NCBI GenBank assembly: GCA_027382625.1
Contig: JAJKFJ010022797.1
Location: 1 to 36,161 of the forward strand
From: Tetmemena sp. SeJ-2015
Taxonomy: Eukaryota > Ciliophora > Spirotrichea > Sporadotrichida > Oxytrichidae
DNA: 36,161 bases
Direction of reading: 5' to 3'
Shown here: positions 21,599 to 30,840 of the stretch, piece by piece
Numbering within the stretch: the first letter of the stretch is position 1
Layout of the letters: the number at the start of each line of letters is the position of its first letter
Made by a program: the position numbers and the translations under genes
The notes under the pieces: generated by a model
Seen by the model: only the letters and a program-made list of their open reading frames with translations
The model's database searches: none
What the model was told of the DNA's origin: nothing

Positions 21599-22560
21599 TA
21601 TTCTGACAATCAAGGGTTAGGTCAAAAGTTAAATTAACGTTGATTCTTGTTCAAAATTATTTGAAATAGCATGTTTCTAGACATTTTCAGTTGACAGGTT
21701 GATCTCTAATCTAGTTCAGATTTAAATAAATACCCGAAATTAAATAAAATAAATAAGATCAACTTTAAATTTTTAACTTTCCCTGATTGGTTTATTGGTG
21801 GATTGGTTTATATTCAGGCGTACCCATCTCAAACTACCGCACCTCCATTTCCACTAATCCACTAATCCACCATTCCACCGCCGTTAAACTTGGAGATCAG
21901 GTCCACCAGGGTGCCACCGCAGTCCAACATGTACGATCTCGTGTCTGAGTGCCAACAGTATCAGGAAGCCGGAGTGTGATCCATGACCAGTGCGGAGTCC
22001 CCCCAGGGGGTGAGGGTTCGAACCCTGCCGGTGGCTAGAGACGGTGTGTCTGTGTGAGCCGTGTTAACAGAGTGGAATAAGGGTGAAGAGAGCAGCAGAA
22101 GCAGTGAAGGATGGAAATAAGAAGCCACCGGCAGGGTTCGAACCCTCACCCCCTGTGGGGGACTCCGCACTGGTCATGGATCACACTCCGGCTTCCTGAT
22201 ACTGTTGGCACTCAGACACGAGATCGTACATTTGGACTGCGGTGGCACCCTGGTGGACCTGATCTCCAAGTTTAACGGCGGTGGAATGGTGGATTAGTGG
22301 ATTAGTGGAAATGGAGGTGCGGTAGTTTGAGATGGGTACGCCTGAATATAAACCAATCCACCAATAAACCAATCAGGGAAAGTTAAAAATTTAAAGTTGA
22401 TCTTATTTATTTTATTTAATTTCGGGTATTTATTTAAATCTGAACTAGATTAGAGATCAACCTGTCAACTGAAAATGTCTAGAAACATGCTATTTCAAAT
22501 AATTTTGAACAAGAATCAACGTTAATTTAACTTTTGACCTAACCCTTGATTGTCAGAATA
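21599..22560. mobile_element. Near-perfect palindromic (foldback) element, 438-bp arms
   Basis: Left arm 21599-22036 and right arm 22123-22560 are reverse complements. By eye I find only one-base differences, one in a C run and one near 'GTCCAA', so the arms are about 99% alike. The loop is 86 bp (22037-22122). The outer 180 bp of each arm is AT-rich like the host; the inner part is markedly GC-rich with a small repeat (CCACTAAT twice) and AGGGTTCGAACCCT. The right arm read on the - strand has a 63-codon open frame (22372-22181); the left arm's version is broken by an indel. Modules of copy 4 flank it on both sides, so it is an insertion. Confidence 0.85.
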
Positions 22561-23125
22561 ACAGTTAGTTATAAGTCACCTGCACTTTGGAAATAATGCA
22601 ATATTTTTGAATACATAACATGCTTCACCGATCAGCCCAAAGAAATATAGCTAATAATTGCAGCATCAGTCTCTTAATCATTAATTAAATTTTTATTGTT
22701 TAAAAATGTTTCACTATTTCAAAAATGCACTTGAAGTTTATTATAAAATTGCGAGAAAAATAGCTTATAATATAGATTTATTTAAGTGCAGCTGACTTAT
22801 AACTGATTTGATTATGATTAAAATATGATGTCCCAGATGTTTGTACAGGCCTCTTTAAATTGAAGAATCAAATTTAGGTGCCACAATTATCCTATAAACT
22901 TTTTTTTAATTACTTTTATCATTATAAAAACTGTCGAGGAAAATCCCCCAAAAGTATTCCTAGAAGAAATCTCAGAGATTAGAAAACATAGAATTAAAAA
23001 GGTGCATCTATGAGATTTTAGAGAGATCTCACTAAGGTAGTAAAATAGACAGTAGGCTTTTGAAAAAGCTTGCAAAAATTCAAATTGATAAATAAGTCAA
23101 TTCAAAAGCTAAGGTTGTCTTCTGA

Positions 23126-23523
23126 ATATCTATTTTAATTACAATTAACATGAAATCTCAGCCAAGATTTTTTCCTTTCATTTTAGAGGCATATTATAAA
23201 GTTTATTAATAAGCATTTTTTTTTAAAAAAAATAATTTGCATATTTATTTTATTTGTAGAGTTTTGTAGTGTTTATTAGTTCTTAATTTGACCATAAGAT
23301 ATTTTCGAATAAAAAGAAATGGCTTACAATTTTTTAAATATAAATAAATTATAGAATGCACAGTTTAAGAAGGAAGAATAGAAAGATGATAATATAGTGA
23401 ATATTCTTAGCATTTATAAACAAAAATATGATTATTCTATGCTTATAATTTATAAATCCTATTAAATTAACTCAAAATTATGTAAGTATTTATCAACAAA
23501 TAAAATTTAAAAACTGGGCTTAT
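23126..23523. other. AT-rich 3' flank of copy 4
   Basis: No gene or repeat was recognised between the TGA of copy 4 and the retroposon. Confidence 0.5.
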
Positions 23524-23536
23524 TTATCTAAGTCTC
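23524..23536 (+). repeat. Left target-site duplication of the retroposon
   Basis: TTATCTAAGTCTC, identical to 24064-24076. Confidence 0.8.
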
Positions 23537-24063
23537 ATTATTAAATTAGAAAGTTAAAATTCAGGACGCACACGACCGATAGGCACCGGTCGCCCTTTCC
23601 CTGAAGGCTCTTTGGTTTGGTAATCCATTGGCTGGTGGGTGAGTGCTTAAAAGGGCAAGGATTATGGCAGCCGAAGCCTGGGGAAGGTGGTGAGCTGCTC
23701 ACTGGAGAGATAATCAAAGGTGAGTTGGTTCCCACTCACCCTCCTAATCCTGTTAGGCGTGGAGGGATGTGATCTATGGGCAAACACTCAAGTCATGCAT
23801 TGGACAGCGAAGCAGACTCTACGGAGCAGCGACTTGCTCTCGGTCCGAAGCTACCGGATTTTTTTCTCCTTTTAGGTTTTTTGGATGGTCTGCAGAAGGG
23901 CTTCTGCTAGAATGTGAGGTGGCGGGGGTGCCACGTGTTTAATATCCCTATTCGGCTGGTAGGTTTGTGTGCGTCAGATAAGTGCGTCACAGCAATATCA
24001 TTGACGTCACGGCCTATCTTATTTATGCCGGGGGCCCTTTAATTCCCTTAATTATTATTATTA
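23537..24063 (+). mobile_element. Short retroposon (SINE or 5'-truncated LINE) with (TTA)n tail
   Basis: A GC-rich block (about 23560-24045) stands out from its AT-rich surroundings and ends in a run of TTA/ATT triplets. The 13-bp word TTATCTAAGTCTC is repeated immediately before and after. A simple 3' tail with a long target duplication is typical of target-primed reverse transcription, so the strand is +. No reverse transcriptase is encoded, and I cannot identify a tRNA-like head. It is therefore either a SINE or the 3' end of a LINE. A - strand open frame at 23541-23735 is judged accidental. Confidence 0.76.
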
Positions 24064-24076
24064 TTATCTAAGTCTC
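24064..24076 (+). repeat. Right target-site duplication of the retroposon
   Basis: TTATCTAAGTCTC, identical to 23524-23536. Confidence 0.8.
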
Positions 24077-24376
24077 TCTTATTATTATTTTTACAAATAT
24101 AATTTCAGTTGAGAAAAATAGTCTAGTAAAAATAATATATAATTTGAAATTAATTCCTAAAATTCAAGATTAATAGATTTGCTAAATTTTAAATTTAAGG
24201 CTAACAAATTAGCACTATTTTTTTTAATAAAAATGTACTTAAAATGTTGGAATACATATGATGTAATAAGTCGTTGAAAAAAATAAGTTAAATAAAGGGA
24301 ATAGTTGTTTGTAGTTAAACTATAAGTTCACTATACCAAAGACTGAACTTACAAAAAATTTAACATAAATAAATTA

Positions 24377-27300
24377 ATGAAAAAACCTAAAAATAATTTC
24401 AAGAGGGAAGCTCAAGCTTATCTACGACAGTTGGATTCTTTTGGTCACCCAATTTCGTTATCGTATAAAGAATCAAATACCTACAAGTCTGTTCTAGGAG
24501 GATTTTTCACTCTAGTTTCATAATAATTTATAATTAGATTGAATTTTAAGTGTTAATTTTTCAAGAGTAGCGCTTCTTGCCTACTTCTTAGTTCAGATAT
24601 CACAAATCGCTCAGAGGCAAAAGTATTACTTAAAACATATAACTGTAAATCCAATTTCCTACTTTAAATTTTTATGGCAATAAAATATTACAAACTAAGT
24701 TAAACACATTGACCTAGTAACCACTGGCCAGCAATACACTCTCAATTCCCAAAATTTCGACATTAAAATAACAAGCATACAAATTAAGTCTTAATTTAAT
24801 TTTTTGTGTGATTGCTTTTGGGATGTATAGCTTGATAGAGCCAAGTTACAAGCAGAAATGGCATGAGTACTTTTCAGTTTAAGTAGAATAGCTTGAGACC
24901 ACTTTTATAGATGGGCAGTATTAAGAGAAATTCACTTCCATTCCTCTTATTGAATGCGACACTTCCAGATTTATGGGCAGCCAGAGCACGGTTTAAAACA
25001 TCAACATTAGCAGCTCTGCTTTTCTTGAAAAATAAATTAAGTAAGTGCTATTGAATTTATTTTTCTCTGTCCAGTCAAAAATTTCGAAGCAGCAATCATA
25101 GGAATAAATTTATTAGATAATGTCCAAAAAAAGTTTAAGGAACTATTAACTCTGTAAAACAGTTAGCTCTTCTGATAACTGTGAAAGCATGTAACGAACG
25201 TTCTTCTCAAAAGCCTGTATCCTGGGTAGAACAAATAATGCAAAAAAAAGCACAGAGATTCTCAAAATTGTAGATAAACAGATATCTACAATTTAAATCT
25301 AAAGTATATCTAGTAGAAGTTTACGATAGATAATAATTATATTTTCAAAAAATTCAATATGAAGAAAATATTTTTTTAATGGATTTAATTTCCAATAAGC
25401 TTAATTTATTATTTAATATAGGCTTTGACACATATGTGGGTTACCGCTATTTTGACTACGAAGATTTCGATGATCCTTAATTTTTATCTTATAATTATCT
25501 TCTATAAATCCTTTGAAGGTGACTTCTAACTACTTTCCCTCTCCCATGAACAAGAACACCTCTCAATTCAAACTAATCAAGACCTCGCTCAACACTCTCG
25601 AACTCCATGACAATATTTTCGCCAACGACTTTTAATTAAAATATACACTCCCTCACATATGTTAAGTAAATTACTTCCATGTGAAGAATTTAGAGTACTT
25701 TGAACATACACAGTCTTAGTATATGAGCACTCCTATGAGTAGTATATTTCTCCCCAACTCAAGTGTTAAATATTAGATGTGAGCATATAAGTTTGGTGCA
25801 AATGCAATTTGTGATGAGTGATTAGCAACTGTACATCACTCGCAAGGTAGATACAATCATCATGGCCATAACTGACACGGGAGGTTTCATGATAAAAAAA
25901 ATAAAAGTTTGAACATCTTTCCATAAATTAAATGAGCATACTCTTTGGAGCCATAAATATAAACTTGGACAATTATAATTTATTTTAGGCCATATAAGTA
26001 TTGATAGGCAGTCTGCAAGAGAAAATGTTCTTCTCCTCAATCATCAAGAAATCAAAAAATTAGCTTTAATCTGATATAAAACATTTTAGAAGCTTTATCT
26101 TACCAGGGGTAGAAAAGCATCCAAGAAGTCTGTAGTAAAACTATCTGAAGCAGATTATTTCTTTAAATTTAAAAGAGTTTCATCCCTCAAACGAAGACGA
26201 AAAGAGCAAATAATCAATAGACTAGTCTGCCAATTTATTTATTACTCACACTAAAAGTATCATTTTTAATTTAATCAATAAATGAGCTAAAAGGAGAAAA
26301 TAGATAGAATTCAGAAGCAGATGTCTCTCAAAGCCGCAAGAGAGATAACAACCTTATGTTGATCAGATAAGCTCAGAGCTACGTAAATTCCCTTTCCTCT
26401 CCCTTTATCTTCTCTGCGACAGATATTTTCTTTGCGGCTAAAATCTTTTCTTTGCTTTTGTTATAGAATATTCTTATTAAAGAAACTCTACATTTTGTTG
26501 TCGAAAAGGAATACAAAGAAGCAACCGAGAACACTACGAATAGATTAATCTATTCAATGAGGGTCTCCACAAAGTAAAACACAGTCTAGAGTTAGTTGAA
26601 ATGCTCAAATAAGATTAGCAAAACAGGATTGTTGCAAAGACCATTCTTTCAAAGTATCTTAAATATTTTTAATAGAAGATTTCAATTTTTTTAAATTTAT
26701 GAGTTGAAGTAAAAGTATTAACAGGCATTGATCCCTTACTTGACTCAAAATGTGCTCTCTAATCCAAAAACTAAGGCAGATAAACTTAATCAGGACTCTT
26801 CTGGAGAGAGCATATTCAAAAAACTGATTAGAAATCAGAAGCAAAGCTTAAATTTGCAATTATCGCAGCTCTTAATAAATTCAGATGAAAATAAGATAGA
26901 TAGGAGACTAGTCAAACAACTGTTACCAGTAGAGATCAGAAATCTTTATTTTAAAAGTCCTTAGAGTAAATTGAAATTTTTATCTAATTGGAATCACAGA
27001 GAGACTGCAGGTGATAAAGAAATAAAAGACTCTGCGAAAGCTCTTCGATCACTAAGTTAAATCTTCTCTAGACATTTCCTCAACTTACAATTCTAGAAAT
27101 CTACTCACTCAAAATCAGCAACATTCATAAGATGCTCTGATTAATGTTTAAGTAAACGAGCATCCTCAGATCTTATCAGGATTCTATATTTTTATTTATT
27201 AGTGGAAAGAAGAAAGTGTAGAAAAAGATGATTAAACCTTTTATTGATTAGCAAGGGCCGGATAAAACACCTAAGCTTTTGAAAGCTACTACTTCTGCAA

Positions 27301-27516
27301 GGGATATTGGCCAGAATGAAGGTTTAGAATTAGATAAGGCAACTCAAAGAATAGATGGATAGGGCTTTCGTGGTTTTGAGGATCTTGGAATCCACACCAT
27401 AGTGAGTATTTATGAAACTGTATTTAAAAATGATAATTATTAATACAATTTTTTTTATTTATAGCTTGTCTATTGACGAATTGAGAAAAGTAAAAGATAG
27501 AGGATGGGATGACTGA
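24377..27516 (+). CDS. Membrane-protein paralogue, copy 5 (compact, divergent)
   Basis: The start at 24377 gives 'MKKPKNNFKREAQAYLRQL' and then 'DSFGHPISLSYKESNTYKSV', 'LGGFFTLVSR' and the helix 'VALLAYFLVQISQ'. Next come 'TNQVKHIDLVTTGQQYTL' (~24692), 'IAFGMYSLIEPSYKQKWHEY' (24811), 'SIPLIECDTSRFMGSQS' (~24930), an acidic Tyr/Phe-rich piece ('GYRYFDYEDFDDPQ', ~25440), 'KVTSNYFPSPMNKNTSQFK' (~25518), 'VDTIIMAITDTGGFM' (to ~25891), a second helix with 'VLIGSLQEKMFFSSIIK', a basic cytoplasmic region, and 'SDENKIDRRLVKQLLPVEI' (~26885), which aligns with 'SKIDSRLLKKL' of copies 1, 3 and 4. An extra C-terminal segment ('KKMIKPFIDQQGPDKTPK', ~27225) leads to a possible last piece ending 'DRGWDD' with TGA at 27514-27516; the junction before it is unresolved. 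TAA/TAG are Gln. IES spacing is tighter than in copies 2-4. Confidence 0.68.
24521..24563 (+). other. IES in copy 5, pointer TTTCA (43 bp)
   Basis: TTTCA lies at 24516-24520 and 24559-24563. Deletion joins 'FFTLVS' to 'RVALLAYF'. It is the same IES site as the TAGCTC IESs of copies 3 and 4, shifted a few codons. Reading it as a GT-AG intron breaks the frame. Confidence 0.83.
24765..24813 (+). other. IES in copy 5, pointer ATT (49 bp)
   Basis: ATT lies at 24762-24764 and 24811-24813. Deletion gives 'QNFDIAFGMYS', aligned with copies 2-4. Confidence 0.62.
25893..25935 (+). other. IES in copy 5, pointer ATGA (43 bp)
   Basis: ATGA lies at 25889-25892 and 25932-25935. Deletion gives 'TGGFMSILFGAI'. 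Confidence 0.8.
25956..25994 (+). other. IES in copy 5, pointer GCCATA (39 bp)
   Basis: GCCATA lies at 25950-25955 and 25989-25994. Deletion gives 'LFGAIQVLIGSLQEK'. Confidence 0.8.
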
Positions 27517-29072
27517 AAAGGTCTTTTATGAAATAAATATATCTACACTGCATTTAATAAAGATAGATAATTTATCGTTTTAAAATATGAAATATTTTTC
27601 TAGCCTCATCATTTTTGAAGATTGAACTTAGATATCATTGAATGCTCTAAAATTGAGAGGATATTGAATTATTGGCTCAAGATTTATTAAATAGTGGGAG
27701 AATAGATTGGCTTTTCTTTTTAACGATAGCCCCATTAATATTGAATTAATGTTTGTATCACCCAAATAGATTTATTTTGGGCGAGGAACGAGAGGGAGTC
27801 AAGAAAAAATAGAGATACTCATAAAAAACCAAATAACCTCATTCTCATTCCACCAAAAATCATTTAAAAATGGCAGAGAGACCTCACATAATTATAATCA
27901 ATTTTAAAGTCTTTAATATAGATAATAATATAACAAAATTTCAAAGATTAATTCGGATAAATAAAGAGTAATTCAATTTTTGTTATAAAAAAATTATTCT
28001 TGATACAAGAAATATTTAGTAAAATTCAATGATAAATTTATAAAAAATAAGTATAATTAGAGAAAATAATTAACTTATAAGTTTAATTTAAGAAAAATAT
28101 TTTTAAAAGAGACAGAAAAAACCTTTACCATTTAAATTTGTTTCTTTTAGAATAAAAATCTTGTAATTAGTAGATTAAATTTTATAAAACCTCTCAGATT
28201 TTTGCTTGATACAATACTATATGTTACATGCACTCTAATTTATTTAATCAATAAAATAATAGAATCTTTTTGAATGAGTTTAAAACTCTTTTTTTACCCA
28301 AAAATTCTAATAAGCTTTGTTTTATTTATTTTCTTATTTTAACTTTAAAAAATAAATTACTAATATTTCTTTTAAAATTATTTTTCTTCAAATTCATGTT
28401 TTGCAAATTCTATCTTCTATTTAAGAGAAAGCAGAATTCACTTTTTTATTTTACTAAATTTAAGGGTTGTCATCTACCAGCCCCACCCTCTTTAAATATG
28501 AATTTTTATTGTACCACTATTCTATACATGGTTTAACTTCCATTGAAGCATAAAATTTTTTTCCACACGTTTTTAGTCTAAACCTTTACTACTTATTAAA
28601 TACAAACAATTATCTGCTATTCTCTACTCAAATTTAACTATAAATTTCTTGAAAATTTATTTAAAGAGTTATGCTTTTTATGTATCTTTAAAAGGTTTAA
28701 AGTAAGCAAAATACGTCGCCTTTAATTGTTTGAGGATAAAAGAAGTGAGTGTTGTTAGAGGAGTGAATAATTATTAGTAGTGATGTTAAGAGAGTGTAGT
28801 AGTGCTCCTCAAATTATAATCTATCGAGTTCACTTGTTAATTAATTATTAAAACTCTCGAATTCTATAATATTACTTATAACTTGATAAAGATAAACCAC
28901 ATACACACTCGATCCAAAAATCACAATAACAAAAAAGCAAAATTATTACTCATATTTATAGAAAGAGAAAACTTTAAACAAAGTGAAGTTTTAGAAAATA
29001 AGTGTACTCATTATATCTATAATTGAATTTCCTAATCACACACATGTGTATTCAGGTTTAAGAAGAATTGAG
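27517..29072. other. AT-rich intergenic DNA
   Basis: About 1.5 kb without a supported gene. The open frame at 28270-28536 is Phe/Leu/Lys-rich translation of plain A/T DNA and is rejected. Nothing else was recognised. Confidence 0.5.
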
Positions 29073-30520
29073 ATGCTAAAGGTTGGATCTAGAGAGTGGA
29101 AAGAATTTGTCTCCAAGCTGGAGGTGATTAAGACAAAGTCAAATCGCGAAGTGCTTTGTTCAAGTTGTTGGCAAATGCTCAACTGCAAACAAAAAATTAA
29201 GCACCTCAAAAGGTCGCCAGATCATGAGAAGTTTCTTCTCACTTCAACCAAATATGCCAGTGAAAAGCAAATCCAAAATAAGTAGCTCTATCTTTCTATA
29301 CCTTTATATACTTAATACAAATCATATCATTGGCTAAAGCTTAAAATAAGTACATCCTGAAAACTGATGGTGAATATGTTCAGACTCCGTATGGAACCAT
29401 CAACCGTCAATATAGAGAGTAGCTAAGCTTACTCATGAAATTAAAAATTAAAAGCATTTGAAGTTAATGAAAGCCGATGTTGGGATGAACAGTGGGTAGG
29501 TTTCTAACCTTGCTATAAAAGACACTCCTACGATACTTACTCCCTTCGCTGCGTAGTCCCTGATTCAATAGGTATAGATCCAAGAAGGCTTTGCCCAAGC
29601 CAATAACAGTAGTGCCTCTACGCACTAGTAGAATATTTATACCATTTTTTGCTTTCCTTTTAACATAACTCAGCAATCTCTAGCTCAGTAGAGACTTTAA
29701 ACTTTCGGTTTATAGAATCCTTCATATAATGAAGGAATGCTCAAGGCCTTCCAATTTTAGGAGGGAGGCTAACACCAACAATCTTAGAGTGGGTTGTCAG
29801 CCAATTTTGAAAATCTTCCTCAATAGAAATCTCTAGTTCTATAAAATCTCATCTCAACTATTTAATAGTAAAATATCCAAGGAGATGAATCAGTTCACGA
29901 CAAAATAAATACTCTAAACCTAATAAGCATCAAAGTATATTCTCGTTGTATTTTAAACCAGAAACTCGATTAAATTGCCAAGGCACTCCAGATTTTGATA
30001 ACTCAGGATCTTTCAGCGACCTAGAACATCCAGGCACTGAGTTAGAACCTATAGAATGCGGTTAGTGGTGCTAACTCTATGTATCTCAATCAAAGTCAAA
30101 GACAGCAGCTTAATTCCAGTGGAAGTGGCGCTGCTGGAGTCACTAACTTTTCATAAGCCTATTTGTCTTTTAGTTGGTAAGTTTTTACTATCTTTTTATT
30201 TGTCTGGGCCCTAAGTAGGCTGCAATTCTGGTAACTCAGAGTAAAATTAACTGGGCTTTAACCAGCCATACCTAGGCATGAATCAATAAGCTTTTGTGTA
30301 GATTGTCATTTATTTTTGAGAATCAAAACCAAAGCTCTGTCAGCACTCTTTCAACGCTGTCTGGGACTTAGAATTTCGGGTACAACCCTTCCTTCGCCTT
30401 CTTCCCTCCAAATTAAGTTACCGCATCTTTAACGTTGGGAAGCCAGACTAATGAGAGAAGGATGCTCGGAGTTTCAAGTGCCCCTACTACCATGCCAATA
30501 TCCTAAACACCCTCCTAAAT
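29073..30520 (+). CDS. C2H2-like finger protein with long Q/N-rich region
   Basis: The first Met of the well-supported frame is at 29073; an upstream exon or MDS is possible. Residues 29-51 form a C-x2-C-x11-H-x6-H array ('LCSSCWQML ... KHLKRSPDH'), a likely zinc-binding finger. After two IESs comes 'ILKTDGEYVQT', then several hundred residues rich in Gln, Asn, Ser and Thr, with many of the Gln encoded by TAA or TAG ('NQSQRQQLNSSGSG', 'NSEQNQLGFNQPYLGMNQNQ'). Four IES deletions, each with a 6-10 bp pointer, are needed to keep one frame; before deletion each junction shifts the frame or meets TGA. A finger plus a low-complexity Q/N tail would fit a nucleic-acid-binding or condensate-forming nuclear protein, but that is inference. 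The 3' end is unresolved: MDS-like sequence continues to about 30515 and may resume at 30560. Confidence 0.68.
29285..29352 (+). other. IES, pointer AAAATAAGTA (68 bp)
   Basis: The 10-bp word lies at 29275-29284 and 29343-29352. Deletion joins 'EKQIQNK' to 'YILKTDGEYVQT'; 68 is not a multiple of three. Confidence 0.88.
29441..29472 (+). other. IES, pointer ATGAAA (32 bp)
   Basis: ATGAAA lies at 29435-29440 and 29467-29472. Deletion removes a TGA and restores the frame ('LSLLMKADVGMNSG'). Confidence 0.83.
30169..30205 (+). other. IES, pointer TATTTGTCT (37 bp)
   Basis: The 9-bp word lies at 30160-30168 and 30197-30205. Deletion gives 'NFSQAYLSGPQVGCNSG'. A GTAAGT and a downstream TAG mimic an intron, but that splice loses the frame. 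Confidence 0.85.
30287..30326 (+). other. IES, pointer GAATCAA (40 bp)
   Basis: GAATCAA lies at 30280-30286 and 30320-30326. Deletion gives 'YLGMNQNQSSVSTL'. Confidence 0.83.
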
Positions 30521-30554
30521 TCATTTATTATCAATTTAAGATATAGTTCATTAA

Positions 30555-30840
30555 TTATTAAGTTTATCTTAAGTCTAACGGCCTACCAAACAATTTTGGA
30601 TTTTTAGCTAAGCAAAGCCAAATTATTGCAAATTAAGAATTAGAACCATTCTAATTGCTGCTTTAATTTCTTCAATAATCTATAATCTTCTTCCAATTCG
30701 AACAATTCCTTAAATTTCATTAATTTCGAATTGCATGTTTTATTTTCCGTGGGAGGTGGAGAGACGAACAACTCATGACACTGGATTTGCACTTGTTTGA
30801 ATGGTGACTACTAATTTCTAATACCTCATCAACCAATAAT
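30555..30840 (+). other. Possible further MDS material of the Q/N-rich gene
   Basis: One frame from about 30570 reads 'SNGLPNNFGFLAKQSQIIAN', passes through AT-rich sequence and then 'RGRWRDEQLMTLDLHLFEW' to a TGA near 30811. The first part has the Asn/Gln composition of the upstream gene. The second faintly resembles the start of a Myb/SANT helix. The junction to 30515 could not be resolved to a pointer. Confidence 0.35.

Larger units (their letters stand above)
17501..23125 (+). pseudogene. Membrane-protein paralogue, copy 4 (frameshifted, element-invaded)
   Basis: This is the closest relative of copy 3. From the ATG at 17501 it encodes an N-terminus close to copy 3 up to 'AFGHPIT', where one base is missing (about 17577) relative to copy 3, throwing the rest of the segment out of frame. 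Later modules remain recognisable: 'DIAIGIWSS' (18076), 'IPLVICDSERFFGSSSIQNN' (~18205), 'YPGQNKTCKSIEEISKQID' (~18750), 'ENPIKITTAYTQTFLSKNV' (18948), 'QKQRIVRQVDTIVTALSQT' (~19858), 'IGGIQEKLFMIALIK' (~20000), the cytoplasmic 'EHISKLKRPTLSF' (~21100), and the last exon-like block ending 'SKIDSRLLKKLAKI' with TGA at 23123-23125. A TGA at 21057-21059 also sits where copy 1 has a Gln codon. An inverted-repeat element and a palindromic element lie in its non-coding gaps. The frameshift could be an assembly error. Confidence 0.66.

Noticed and set aside
22013..22036. tRNA gene suggested by GGTTCGAACCC
   Set aside because: The T-stem would mispair and no D-arm or anticodon arm can be placed; the motif lies in a mobile element.
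21599..22560. Palindrome as a whole-genome-amplification hairpin artefact
   Set aside because: The flanks are the two consecutive modules of one gene rather than mirror images; still worth confirming with spanning reads.
24511..24570. GT-AG intron in copy 5 at the first helix
   Set aside because: Splicing shifts the frame, while deletion between the TTTCA repeats keeps it and matches copies 2-4.
27400..27516. GT-AG intron joining the last two pieces of copy 5
   Set aside because: GTGAGT...TTATAG is present, but splicing gives a stop after three codons; the better C-terminal frame ('DRGWDD') is not reached, so the junction is left unresolved.
28270..28536. 88-codon open frame
   Set aside because: Composition (Phe, Leu, Lys) reflects A/T richness only; no neighbouring MDS continues it.
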